Made by a program: the position numbers and the translations under genes. A DNA stretch of 64,000 nt from Nocardioides mesophilus (GTDB lineage: Bacteria > Actinomycetota > Actinomycetes > Propionibacteriales > Nocardioidaceae), in assembly GCF_014395785.1 (NCBI RefSeq), contig NZ_CP060713.1:1454501-1518500 (forward strand), given 5' to 3'. The notes beneath the pieces were generated by a model. That model made no database searches. It was not told the DNA's origin and saw nothing but the letters and a program-made list of their open reading frames with translations. This document shows positions 17,013-24,563 of the stretch, piece after piece; position 1 is the stretch's first letter; the number at the start of each line of letters is the position of its first letter.

Positions 17013-18056
17013 TCAGGCGCCGGGGTGGGCGGCGTCGCGGATCTCGCCGACCAGCTCCTCCAGGACGTCCTCGAGGGTGACCAGGCCGAGCACGGTGCCG
17101 GAGTCGTCGACGACGCGGCCGAGGTGGGCGCCGCGGGAGCGCAGCGTGGTCAGCGCCGCGTGCAGCACGTCCTTGGGGCGCAGCGTGGCGAAGGGCCGCA
17201 CCCACTTCTCGTCCACCGGCCGCAGGCGCCGCTCGGGATCGATCTCCAGCACGTCCTTCACGTGCAGGTACCCGACTAGCTCGCCGTCCGGCCCGGCGAC
17301 CGGGAACCGGGAGAACCCGGTCTCGGCGCAGACGCGCTCGACGTCGGCGCCGGTTGCACCGCGCGGCACGCTGACCAGCCGGTCGGCCGGCAGCAGCACG
17401 TCGAGCACCGTCCGCTCGGTGAAGCCGAGGGCGCCGGCCAACCGGTCGTACTCGTCCTCCTCGAGCAGCCCCTCGCCCCGCGACTCGTCGACCATCGCGG
17501 CGACCTCCTCGCGGGTGAACGTCGAGGAGACCTCCGATCGCGGCTCGACCCGGACCAGCCGGAGCAGCCCGTTGGCGACGGCGTTGAGCAGCACCACCAC
17601 CGGCTTGAGCACCAGGACGACCAGCATCATCGGCGGCCCGAGCACCAGCGCCGCCCGGTCCGGCCCGGCGAGCGCGATGTTCTTCGGCACCATCTCGCCG
17701 AGCACCACGTGCAGGTAGACCACCACGAGCAGGGCGATCACGAAGGCGGCCGGGTGCAGGAACCGCTCGGACACCCCGGCGGCGGCGAACAGCGGCTCCA
17801 CCAGGTGCGCGACGGCGGGCTCGCCGATGGCGCCGAGCCCGAGCGAGGACATCGTGATCCCGAGCTGGGCGCCGGCCATCACGAGCGAGACGTTCTCCAT
17901 CGCCCGGATCGTGGTGCGCGCGGCGCGGGAGCCGGCGGCCGCGCGCGGCTCGATCTGGCTGCGCCGGGCCGAGACGAGCGCGAACTCCGCGCCGACGAAG
18001 AACGCGTTGGCGGCGAGCAGTGCCACGGCGAGGAGTACGGCGACCAGCGGGCTCAT
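17013..18056 (-). CDS. CNNM/HlyC-CorC family membrane protein with CBS pair
   Basis: 346-residue membrane protein of the CNNM (DUF21) family. The transmembrane DUF21 domain covers about residues 1-180 (NAFFVGAEFALVSARRSQIE at the start, HVVLGEMVPKNIALAGPDR in the third helix region). Two CBS domains follow (FSRFPVAGPDGELVGYLHVK; GRVVDDSGTVLGLVTLEDVL) and bind adenine nucleotides in relatives. There is little or no CorC_HlyC terminal domain. Relatives transport or regulate Mg2+ (and Co2+). Its start overlaps the stop of the upstream paralogue (TGATG), so both are made from one mRNA. Confidence 0.9.
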   Translation of the reverse strand: MSPLVAVLLAVALLAANAFFVGAEFALVSARRSQIEPRAAAGSRAARTTIRAMENVSLVMAGAQLGITMSSLGLGAIGEPAVAHLVEPLFAAAGVSERFLHPAAFVIALLVVVYLHVVLGEMVPKNIALAGPDRAALVLGPPMMLVVLVLKPVVVLLNAVANGLLRLVRVEPRSEVSSTFTREEVAAMVDESRGEGLLEEDEYDRLAGALGFTERTVLDVLLPADRLVSVPRGATGADVERVCAETGFSRFPVAGPDGELVGYLHVKDVLEIDPERRLRPVDEKWVRPFATLRPKDVLHAALTTLRSRGAHLGRVVDDSGTVLGLVTLEDVLEELVGEIRDAAHPGA

Positions 18057-19609
18057 CAGCGGGCCCCCCGGTCCGGGTCGGTGCCGGGCCGATCCGCGGC
18101 GGGCGAGTCCGCAGAGGGCGGGGCCGCGGCGGGCTGGTCCTCCGACGCATCGGACGACGGGTCGGCCACAGGCGCAGACGACGAGGCAGACCGGTCCGCC
18201 GGGTCGGACGCCGGTGCAGACCGGTCCGACGGGCCTGACCGACCCGACGGGTCGGACGACGGGTCGGCCACGGGCCGGGTGCGTACGTCGACCCGGTCGA
18301 TGCGCAGCCCGTCGAGCCGCTCGACGCTCAGCACCGCCTCGCGCGCCGGCTGCGGGTCGCCGGCCTCGTCGGTGGCGACCGGCAGCGGCACCACCACGGT
18401 GTCGCCGACCGCCGGCATCCGACCGAGGTGCTGCATGACCAGGCCCGCCACGGTGTCGTAGTCCTCGTGCTCGGGCAGCCGCACCCCGGTGGCGGAGGCC
18501 ACCTCGTCCGGCCGGAGCAGCCCGGAGACCGAGCTGGAGCCGTCACGCCGCGGGCGGGTCCGGGCGCCGGGCCGGTCGTGCTCGTCGGCGATGTCGCCGA
18601 CGATCTCCTCGACCACGTCCTCGAGGGTGACCACACCGGCCGTGCCGCCGTACTCGTCGACGACCAGCGCCATCTGGAAGCCCTCCTCGCGCAGCAGCTC
18701 CAGCAGCGGGTCGAGGCGGAGGCTCTCCGGGACGACGGTGGCCTCCACCATCACCTCCCGGACCCGGGTGGCGTGCCGGCGCTCGGGCGGCACCGCGACG
18801 GCGTTCTTCACGTGCACCGCGCCGACCACGTCGTCGTCGGTGCCGTGCACGACCGGGAACCGTGAGTGGCCGGTACGGCGGGCGGCCTCGATGACCGCGG
18901 CGACCGGGTCGGAGACGTCGACGCGGTGCATGCGCACCCGCGGGGTCATGATCTCGCCGGCCATCCGGTCGCCGAAGGAGACCGACCGCTCCATCAGCTC
19001 GGCGGTGCTCCGGTCGAGGGTGCCCTGCGAGGCGGAGCGACGGATCAGGGAGGCGAGCTCGTCGCTGGTCCGGGCCGAGCGGAGCTCCTCCTGCGGCTCG
19101 ATCCCGAGCCGGCGTACGAGCAGGTTGGCGGAGCCGTTCAGCACCCGGATCGGCCACCGCATCGCCGCGGTGAAGGCCCGCATCACCACCTGGGTGGCCC
19201 GGGCGGTGCCGAGCGGCCGGGAGATCGCGATGTTCTTCGGCACCAGCTCGCCGAGGAGCATCGTGACGACGGTGGCCACCGCCAGCCCGATGCCGACCGA
19301 GACCGGGCGGATGCTCGAGGCGGGCAGCCCGACCGCCTGCAGCGGCTGCCGGAGCAGGCCGGCGACCGCCGGCTCGGCGAGGAACCCGATCGCCAGGTTG
19401 GTCACGGTGATCCCGACCTGCGCACCGGAGAGCTGGGTGGACAGCGAGCGCAGCGCGGCCTGGAGCCCGGCAGCACCCCGCTCGCCGGCCTCGGCGGCCC
19501 GGTCGACCGCGGCGCGGTCGACGGTGACGAACGCGAACTCGGCGGCGACGAAGACGCCGCAGGCGACGACCAGCGCCAGCGAGACCAGCAGGTACACGAC
19601 CTCGGTCAT
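18056..19609 (-). CDS. CNNM/HlyC-CorC family membrane protein, long form
   Basis: 517-residue paralogue of the downstream gene. DUF21 transmembrane domain at about 1-195 (FVAAEFAFVTVDRAAVDRAA; VTMLLGELVPKNIAISRPLG), CBS pair at about 215-345 (GHSRFPVVHGTDDDVVGAVH; ALVVDEYGGTAGVVTLEDVV) and a CorC_HlyC (FAD-fold) domain at about 360-440 (LPEHEDYDTVAGLVMQHLGR). The last 70 residues are a disordered Asp/Ser/Pro/Ala tail with repeated DPSDRSAP-like units. Tandem CNNM pairs are frequent in actinobacteria and may form a heterodimeric Mg2+ transporter or regulator. Confidence 0.9.
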   Translation of the reverse strand: MTEVVYLLVSLALVVACGVFVAAEFAFVTVDRAAVDRAAEAGERGAAGLQAALRSLSTQLSGAQVGITVTNLAIGFLAEPAVAGLLRQPLQAVGLPASSIRPVSVGIGLAVATVVTMLLGELVPKNIAISRPLGTARATQVVMRAFTAAMRWPIRVLNGSANLLVRRLGIEPQEELRSARTSDELASLIRRSASQGTLDRSTAELMERSVSFGDRMAGEIMTPRVRMHRVDVSDPVAAVIEAARRTGHSRFPVVHGTDDDVVGAVHVKNAVAVPPERRHATRVREVMVEATVVPESLRLDPLLELLREEGFQMALVVDEYGGTAGVVTLEDVVEEIVGDIADEHDRPGARTRPRRDGSSSVSGLLRPDEVASATGVRLPEHEDYDTVAGLVMQHLGRMPAVGDTVVVPLPVATDEAGDPQPAREAVLSVERLDGLRIDRVDVRTRPVADPSSDPSGRSGPSDRSAPASDPADRSASSSAPVADPSSDASEDQPAAAPPSADSPAADRPGTDPDRGAR

Positions 19610-19910
19610 CTCTCAGCGCTCCGGCATTGCGAGTCCAGCAAGAGAGGCGAGCGCTGCAAGCCCGAAGAGCCCGGCGGGCGCTGACGGCGGCGGCGGAGCG
19701 GCCGGCCCGGCCCGGTCCGACGTGCAGAGGGGAAGCAGGGTCTGTGGCAGTCCATGAAGGACGGGAGTTCCTCGCGCTGGGGTCCGGGGCGGTCGTTCTG
19801 CCTCGACGATACCGGGCAACCCGGCGTGTTCAGGTTGTCCCCAGGTTGCGCCGGGGAGACTCTGGACGTTCGGCTGCGAGGCCGGACGCCCCGAACCGAG
19901 GAGAACCCTG
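19610..19910. other. Regulatory region upstream of the DUF2231/two-component operon
   Basis: About 300 bp between divergent genes. It contains an 11-bp direct repeat at 19829-19850 (listed separately) and a GAGGAG ribosome-binding site at 19898-19903. Open frames across it on both strands are not supported as genes. Confidence 0.5.
19829..19850 (+). promoter_or_regulatory. 11-bp direct repeat, candidate OmpR-family operator
   Basis: TTCAGGTTGTC and CCCAGGTTGCG are adjacent with a period of exactly 11 bp, the spacing used by OmpR/PhoB-type dimers. It lies about 60 bp before the first gene of an operon that encodes such a regulator, and TTCAGGTTGCG recurs at 22469-22479 after the kinase gene. 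Autoregulation is an inference. Confidence 0.5.
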
Positions 19911-20396
19911 ATGTTCGACCTGATCAACGGTCTGCCGGTCCACACCCTGGTGGTGCACGCGGTCGTCGTGCTGCTGCCGCTCGGCGCGCTCGGGGCGATC
20001 GCGCTCGCGGTGCGGCCGCGCTGGCGGCACACCTACGGTCCGCTGGTGCTCGCGGCGCTGGCGCTGGCGACCGTGCTGCTGCCGGTCGCCACCAGCAGCG
20101 GCGAGGCGCTGGAGGAGCGGGTCGGTTCGCCCGGCGAGCACGCGGAGCTCGGCGACTCCCTGATCTGGTTCACGATCCCGGTGCTGCTGCTCGTGGCCGC
20201 GATGGTCTGGTTCGACCGCCGGCCGGACAAGCGGCCCAGCCTCAACGTGCTGCGCGGCGTCGGGGTGGTCGCGGTGATCGCGGCGCTGGCGATGACCGTG
20301 CAGGTGGTCCGGGTCGGCGACTCGGGTGCCCGCGCCGCCTGGTCGAGCCGGGTGGGCAGCTCCTCGGCGTCCACCGGTGACGGCGACGGCGACTGA
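19911..20396 (+). CDS. DUF2231-type membrane protein
   Basis: 161 residues with four predicted membrane helices, starting MFDLINGLPVHTLVVHAVVV. The HTLVVHAVV histidines in helix 1 and the short loops match the DUF2231 family of small membrane proteins, some of which are thought to bind haem or act in electron transfer; function is unproven. GAGGAG lies 7 bp before the ATG. The gene is 5 bp from the response regulator, so it is probably the first gene of the two-component operon and may be a sensed component or target. Confidence 0.8.
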   Translation: MFDLINGLPVHTLVVHAVVVLLPLGALGAIALAVRPRWRHTYGPLVLAALALATVLLPVATSSGEALEERVGSPGEHAELGDSLIWFTIPVLLLVAAMVWFDRRPDKRPSLNVLRGVGVVAVIAALAMTVQVVRVGDSGARAAWSSRVGSSSASTGDGDGD

Positions 20397-20401
20397 GCCG
20401 G

Positions 20402-21079
20402 GTGAACGAGAGCCGTTCGCTGCGGATCGGCGTCTGCGAGGACGACGCGTCGATCCGTCGGGTCCTCACCGAGGGCCTGCGCTACGCCGGGCACGACGTG
20501 GTCGCCGCCCATGACGGCGCCGAGGCGATGCGGCTCTTCACCGACGATCCCGGGCTCGAGGTGATCGTCCTCGACATCGGCCTCCCGGACGCGGACGGAC
20601 GCGACGTCTGCGCGGCGCTGCGGGCGGCCGGGCAGCGGGCGCCGGTGCTGTTCCTGACCGCCTACGACGCGATGCACGACCGGCTCTCGGGCTTCCACGC
20701 CGGCGGCGACGACTACGTCACGAAGCCGTTCGACATCCGCGAGGTGCTGGTCCGGCTCGCCGCTCTGGCGCGCCGGTCCGCCGCCGTGGAGCCGCCGGCG
20801 CAGGGCCTGCGGCTCGACCCGGACCGGCACGCCCTCCGGATGCCGGACGCCGAGGTGCTGCTCACCCCGACGGAGTACCGCATCCTGGCCGCGATCGCGG
20901 CCCGCCCCGGTGAGGTCGTACGGCGCCGCGCCGTCGTCGCCGCGGCCTGGCCCGACGGCGCCATGGTCAGCGAGAACACCGTGGACACCTATCTCAGCCG
21001 GGTCCGCCGCAAGCTCGAGGAGGTCGGCTCCCCGGTCACCGTGCACACCGTCCGCGGCGTCGGCTTCGTGCTGCGATGA
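20402..21079 (+). CDS. OmpR-family response regulator
   Basis: 225 residues: receiver domain at 7-120 with acidic pocket D14/D15, phospho-acceptor D58 (VIVLDIGLPDADG), T86 and K108 (YVTKPFD); winged-helix DNA-binding domain at about 130-223 ending VHTVRGVGFVLR. The GTG at 20402 follows the DUF2231 stop by 5 bp. The histidine kinase overlaps its stop (ATGA), so it is the cognate partner. The 11-bp direct repeats upstream of the operon are its likely binding sites. Confidence 0.95.
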   Translation: MNESRSLRIGVCEDDASIRRVLTEGLRYAGHDVVAAHDGAEAMRLFTDDPGLEVIVLDIGLPDADGRDVCAALRAAGQRAPVLFLTAYDAMHDRLSGFHAGGDDYVTKPFDIREVLVRLAALARRSAAVEPPAQGLRLDPDRHALRMPDAEVLLTPTEYRILAAIAARPGEVVRRRAVVAAAWPDGAMVSENTVDTYLSRVRRKLEEVGSPVTVHTVRGVGFVLR

Positions 21080-22464
21080 GCGCGGACGACGCCCCGCCGT
21101 CAGCCGTCGCGTCGACCGAACCGGCCACCCCGCGCGCACCGCAGGAGCCGGAGGGAACGGCCTCCCCCACCGGGGCGTGGCGTGGGCGGACCAGCCTGCG
21201 GCGGCAGGTGGTGCTGGCCTCCGGGGCGGTGACCGCGGCCGCGATGCTGCTGCTGCTCACCGCGGTGCAGCTCGTGATCGGCCGGGTCATCGACGACAAC
21301 ATCGACCAGGTGCTCCAGAACCGGGTGACCTCGACCCGCACCCTGGTGCTCTCCTCCGCGCAGCGGCCGGGTGCGCTGCGCCGCCTCGGCGGCGACGTCG
21401 CGGTCTTCGACGAGCGCGGCACCCTGGTCGGCGGGGCCCTGCCGACCGGGGTGGCCGCGGCCGTCGAGGGCCTGGCGACCACGCGCGTGCCGCGGACCAC
21501 GGAGGTGGAGGAGACCACCCGGCTGCTGGCCGTGCCGATCGAGGCCGGACGGTTCCACGGGGTCGTGGTCGCGGCCGAGCCGTTGGCGCCCTACGAGCGC
21601 GGCGAGCACTACGCGATCCTCGCCGGCATCGTGCTCGCGGTGATCACGACGGCCGGGGTCGCGGCGCTGACCGCGTGGACGGTACGGCGGACGCTGGCAC
21701 CGGTCGCGACGATGGCGGCCACCGCGGACGACTGGAGCGCGCACGACCTCGGCCGCCGGTTCGACCTCGGGCCGCCGGCCAACGAGATCTCCGCCCTCGG
21801 CGCCACCCTGGACCACCTGCTGGACCGGGTCGCCGGCGCGCTGCGCGCCGAGCAGCGGCTCACCGCCGAGGTCGCCCACGAGCTGCGCACGCCGCTGACG
21901 TCGATCATCGGCTCCGCGGACGTGGCGCTGCTGCACCCGGGCCTCGACCCGGTCAGCCGGGAGGCGCTCGCGGAGATCGGCGCCTCCGCGCGACGGATGT
22001 CGGCCACCGTGACCACGCTGGTCGACCTGGCCCGCTCCGGCGCGGACGGCTTCGCGGAGAGCTGCTCGGTCGGGCTGCTGCTCGGCTCCTTCGACGCGGA
22101 GGACCTCGAGACCGTCACCACCCCGGCCGACCTCCGGGCCGAGGTGGCGCTCCCCTGCGCGCTGGCCGTCCGGGCGCTGGCCCCCGTGCTGGACAACGCC
22201 CGCCGGCACCGACGTACCACCATCCGGGTCACCGCCGAGGTCACCGCCGCGCACGTCGACCTGGTCGTGGACGACGACGGCGCCGGGCTGGACGGTCAGG
22301 ACCCCGAGCAGGTCTTCGACCCCGGGGTCCGCAGCACGGCCAGCGCCGGCGCCGGGCTCGGGCTCCCGCTGGCGCGGCGGATCGCCCGCGCCGCCGGCGG
22401 CGACGTCTTCGCCCGGCCCCGGGAGGGCGGCGGCCGCTTCGTTGTCCGGTTGCCGCGACGCTGA
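21076..22464 (+). CDS. Sensor histidine kinase (two-component)
   Basis: 462 residues. A Pro-rich cytoplasmic N-terminus, membrane helix at about 45-70, an extracytoplasmic sensor of about 110 residues, second helix at about 180-203, HAMP (about 204-255), HisKA with H268 in AEVAHELRTPLTSIIG, and HATPase with N box LAPVLDNARRHRR, G1 DDDGAGLDG and G2 SAGAGLGLPLARR. The N box has a shortened NARRH where NAxxH/KY is usual. It phosphorylates the response regulator encoded just upstream with a 4-bp overlap. The signal is unknown. Confidence 0.95.
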   Translation: MSADDAPPSAVASTEPATPRAPQEPEGTASPTGAWRGRTSLRRQVVLASGAVTAAAMLLLLTAVQLVIGRVIDDNIDQVLQNRVTSTRTLVLSSAQRPGALRRLGGDVAVFDERGTLVGGALPTGVAAAVEGLATTRVPRTTEVEETTRLLAVPIEAGRFHGVVVAAEPLAPYERGEHYAILAGIVLAVITTAGVAALTAWTVRRTLAPVATMAATADDWSAHDLGRRFDLGPPANEISALGATLDHLLDRVAGALRAEQRLTAEVAHELRTPLTSIIGSADVALLHPGLDPVSREALAEIGASARRMSATVTTLVDLARSGADGFAESCSVGLLLGSFDAEDLETVTTPADLRAEVALPCALAVRALAPVLDNARRHRRTTIRVTAEVTAAHVDLVVDDDGAGLDGQDPEQVFDPGVRSTASAGAGLGLPLARRIARAAGGDVFARPREGGGRFVVRLPRR

Positions 22465-22468
22465 CCCG

Positions 22469-22479
22469 TTCAGGTTGCG
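22469..22479 (+). promoter_or_regulatory. Single TTCAGGTTGCG box
   Basis: Matches the box repeated at 19829-19850. It lies between the histidine kinase stop and the DUF1232 gene, about 40 bp before its start, so the downstream pair may belong to the same regulon. The second half-site at the 11-bp phase (ATCATGTGTCC) is weak. Confidence 0.35.
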
Positions 22480-22517
22480 ATCATGTGTCCCAGGGATGAT
22501 GGGCGCAGGAGGTGGCC

Positions 22518-22934
22518 GTGGAGGGCTGGTGGAGGGCGATCGCGGTCGCTGCGCTGGTGACCTGCGCGTTCTACCTGACGCTGATCGTGCTCGCCCGGCG
22601 GCTGCCGCCGGGTCCGCTGCGGGACCTGCTGCGCGTGCTGCCCGACTGCGTGGTGGCGCTGCGGGCGCTGCACCGCGACCCGCGGGTGCCGCGCAGCGCC
22701 AAGGCCGGCCTGTGGATCGCGCTGATCTGGGTGCTCTCCCCGATCGACCTGATCCCGGAGTTCCTGCCGGTGATCGGCCCGCTCGACGACATCGTGGTCG
22801 TGGCGCTGGCGCTGCGGCACGCGGTGAAGGTCAGCCCTCGCGAGGCCATCGAGGACGCCTGGCCGGGTGACCCGGCGATGCTCGAGCGGCTGCTGCCGGT
22901 CGGCGGCGGCTCCCTGTTCCGGAGGGGCTCGTGA
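22518..22934 (+). CDS. DUF1232 (YkvA-like) membrane protein
   Basis: 138 residues. The DUF1232 signature is clear: LHRDPRVPRSAKAGLWIALI followed by VLSPIDLIPEFLPVIGPLDD, a membrane-embedded hairpin. One additional hydrophobic helix is at the N-terminus. AGGAGG at 22507-22512 is 5 bp from the GTG at 22518, so that start was preferred to the GTG at 22512, which overlaps the ribosome-binding site. Molecular function of the family is unknown. A GT39-like gene follows. Confidence 0.85.
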   Translation: MEGWWRAIAVAALVTCAFYLTLIVLARRLPPGPLRDLLRVLPDCVVALRALHRDPRVPRSAKAGLWIALIWVLSPIDLIPEFLPVIGPLDDIVVVALALRHAVKVSPREAIEDAWPGDPAMLERLLPVGGGSLFRRGS

Positions 22935-22966
22935 GCTCCCTCCCCGGACCGGTCTGAGCGCGGACC

Positions 22967-24532
22967 GTGACCCGGGCGTCCGAGGCTCCGGCACCGGGGT
23001 CGACGCCCGCCGGGGACACCCGGTTCGTCGGTTCCGCCGGTTCCCTCTGGACGTACCCGCCGGTGCTGCTGGCCGGCGCGCTCGTCCTGCTGCTGCGGCT
23101 GCCGTTCCTGACCTGGCCGCCGGCGCCTGACGAGGCCGGCTACCTGCTGGTCGGTCGGTCCTGGCCGCTGCTGGACCAGCTCGAGGGATCGAGGTCGGCG
23201 CTCTACGGTCCGTTCTGGGTGGACCGGCCGCCGCTGCTGCTGCTGCTCTTCAAGCTCGTCGACCTGCTGCCGGGGGCTCCGATGCCGGCGCTGCGGCTCC
23301 TGGGCGCGCTGGCCTGCCTGGTCGGGGTGGCCGCGGCCGCGGTGATCGGCGACCGGCTCGACGGCCGCCGGGCGGCCGGGCTGTGCGCGCTGGCCGCCGC
23401 GGCTCTGACGTCGAGCTCGGCGCTGGGCGCGCTGGAGATCGACGGCGAGCTGCTCGCGGTGCCGCTCGCGATGGCCTCGATGGCGCTGCTGCTGGTGGCC
23501 CTGGACCGCGGCAGGTCCCGGCGGCTGCTCCTCGGCATGGCGGCGGGAGCGACGGGGACCGCGGCGCTGACGGTGAAGCAGAACGTCGCCGACGCCTGGG
23601 TGTTCGCCGGCGTGCTGGTGCTGGCGGCGCTGGTGTGGCGCCGGCTGGACCGCGCCGGCGCCCGGGTGGCCGGTGGGTTCGCGGCCGGCGCCGCCGCGGT
23701 GCTCGTGGTCGTCGGGGCCTGGGCGGTGCGGGGGCCCGGGCCGGGGCGGCTGCTCGAGGCCACCTACGGCTTCCGGGTGGCGGCCGCGCGGACGATCAGC
23801 CAGCAGGACCACAGCCGTCCCGAGCAGCGGCTGTGGGTGCTGCTGCTGATGCTGGTGCTCAGCGGGCTGGCCGCGCTGCTGGCCGGCGGCGGGGTCGCGG
23901 CGATGCAGCGGATCCGCCGCCGCGAGGCCGTCGGCCTGGCCGCGCCGGCAGTGGTGGCCGTCGAGCTGGCCGGGGTCGTCGGCGGCGGCAGCTACTGGCT
24001 GCACTACCTGCTGCTGCTGGTCCCCGGGGCGGTGCTGCTCACCGCGCTGCTGGCCGAGTACCGGCGTACCGCCGGCGTGCTCGTGGCCCTGGTCGTCGCC
24101 TCGGCACTCGTCTTCGGCGCGATCAACGGTGCCCGACACCTGGGCCGCCGGCCGCCCGACACCGCGGAGCAGGCCATCGGGGAGTGGATCGGCTCCGCGG
24201 CGAGTCCGGGCGACTCGGTGGTGGTCAGCTACGGCGCCGCCAACATCGTGCTCGCCTCGGGCCTGCCCGACCCCTACCCGCTGCTGTGGAGCCTGCCGGT
24301 GCGGGTGCGGGACCCCCAGCTCGAGCAGCTCGCCGCGCTGGTCCGCTCCGAGCGCCGGCCCACCTGGTGGGTGGTCTGGGAGAACCTGGACACGTGGGGC
24401 CTGGACGCGAACGGCAAGATGCAGGCGGCGCTGACGAAGCGCTATCGGCGCGTCGCCGAGGTCTGCGGCCACGAGGTGCTGCTCGCCCGCGACGCCGGCC
24501 CCCGGCAGCTGCCGCCTCGGCCGTCGTGCTGA
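22967..24532 (+). CDS. GT39/ArnT-like membrane glycosyltransferase
   Basis: 521 residues with about 11-12 membrane helices. After the first helix comes WPPAPDEAGYLLVG, the acidic catalytic loop of the PMT/ArnT (GT-C) fold, then YGPFWVDRPPLLLLLFKLVD, also typical. The C-terminal 120 residues are soluble and likely extracytoplasmic (GDSVVVSYGAANIVLASGLP). It should transfer a sugar from a polyprenyl-phosphate donor to an extracytoplasmic acceptor (protein, lipid or glycan). Acceptor unknown. Start is the GTG at 22967. Confidence 0.82.
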   Translation: MTRASEAPAPGSTPAGDTRFVGSAGSLWTYPPVLLAGALVLLLRLPFLTWPPAPDEAGYLLVGRSWPLLDQLEGSRSALYGPFWVDRPPLLLLLFKLVDLLPGAPMPALRLLGALACLVGVAAAAVIGDRLDGRRAAGLCALAAAALTSSSALGALEIDGELLAVPLAMASMALLLVALDRGRSRRLLLGMAAGATGTAALTVKQNVADAWVFAGVLVLAALVWRRLDRAGARVAGGFAAGAAAVLVVVGAWAVRGPGPGRLLEATYGFRVAAARTISQQDHSRPEQRLWVLLLMLVLSGLAALLAGGGVAAMQRIRRREAVGLAAPAVVAVELAGVVGGGSYWLHYLLLLVPGAVLLTALLAEYRRTAGVLVALVVASALVFGAINGARHLGRRPPDTAEQAIGEWIGSAASPGDSVVVSYGAANIVLASGLPDPYPLLWSLPVRVRDPQLEQLAALVRSERRPTWWVVWENLDTWGLDANGKMQAALTKRYRRVAEVCGHEVLLARDAGPRQLPPRPSC

Positions 24533-24563
24533 GCGGGCCGCCCGGCCGCGAGGCTCGACGCCG

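Noticed and set aside
14907-17279. 790-residue plus-strand open frame
   Set aside because: It runs through both palindrome clusters and antisense to the DUF559 gene; its composition is Arg/Ser/Ala-rich and it is a shadow produced by high GC.
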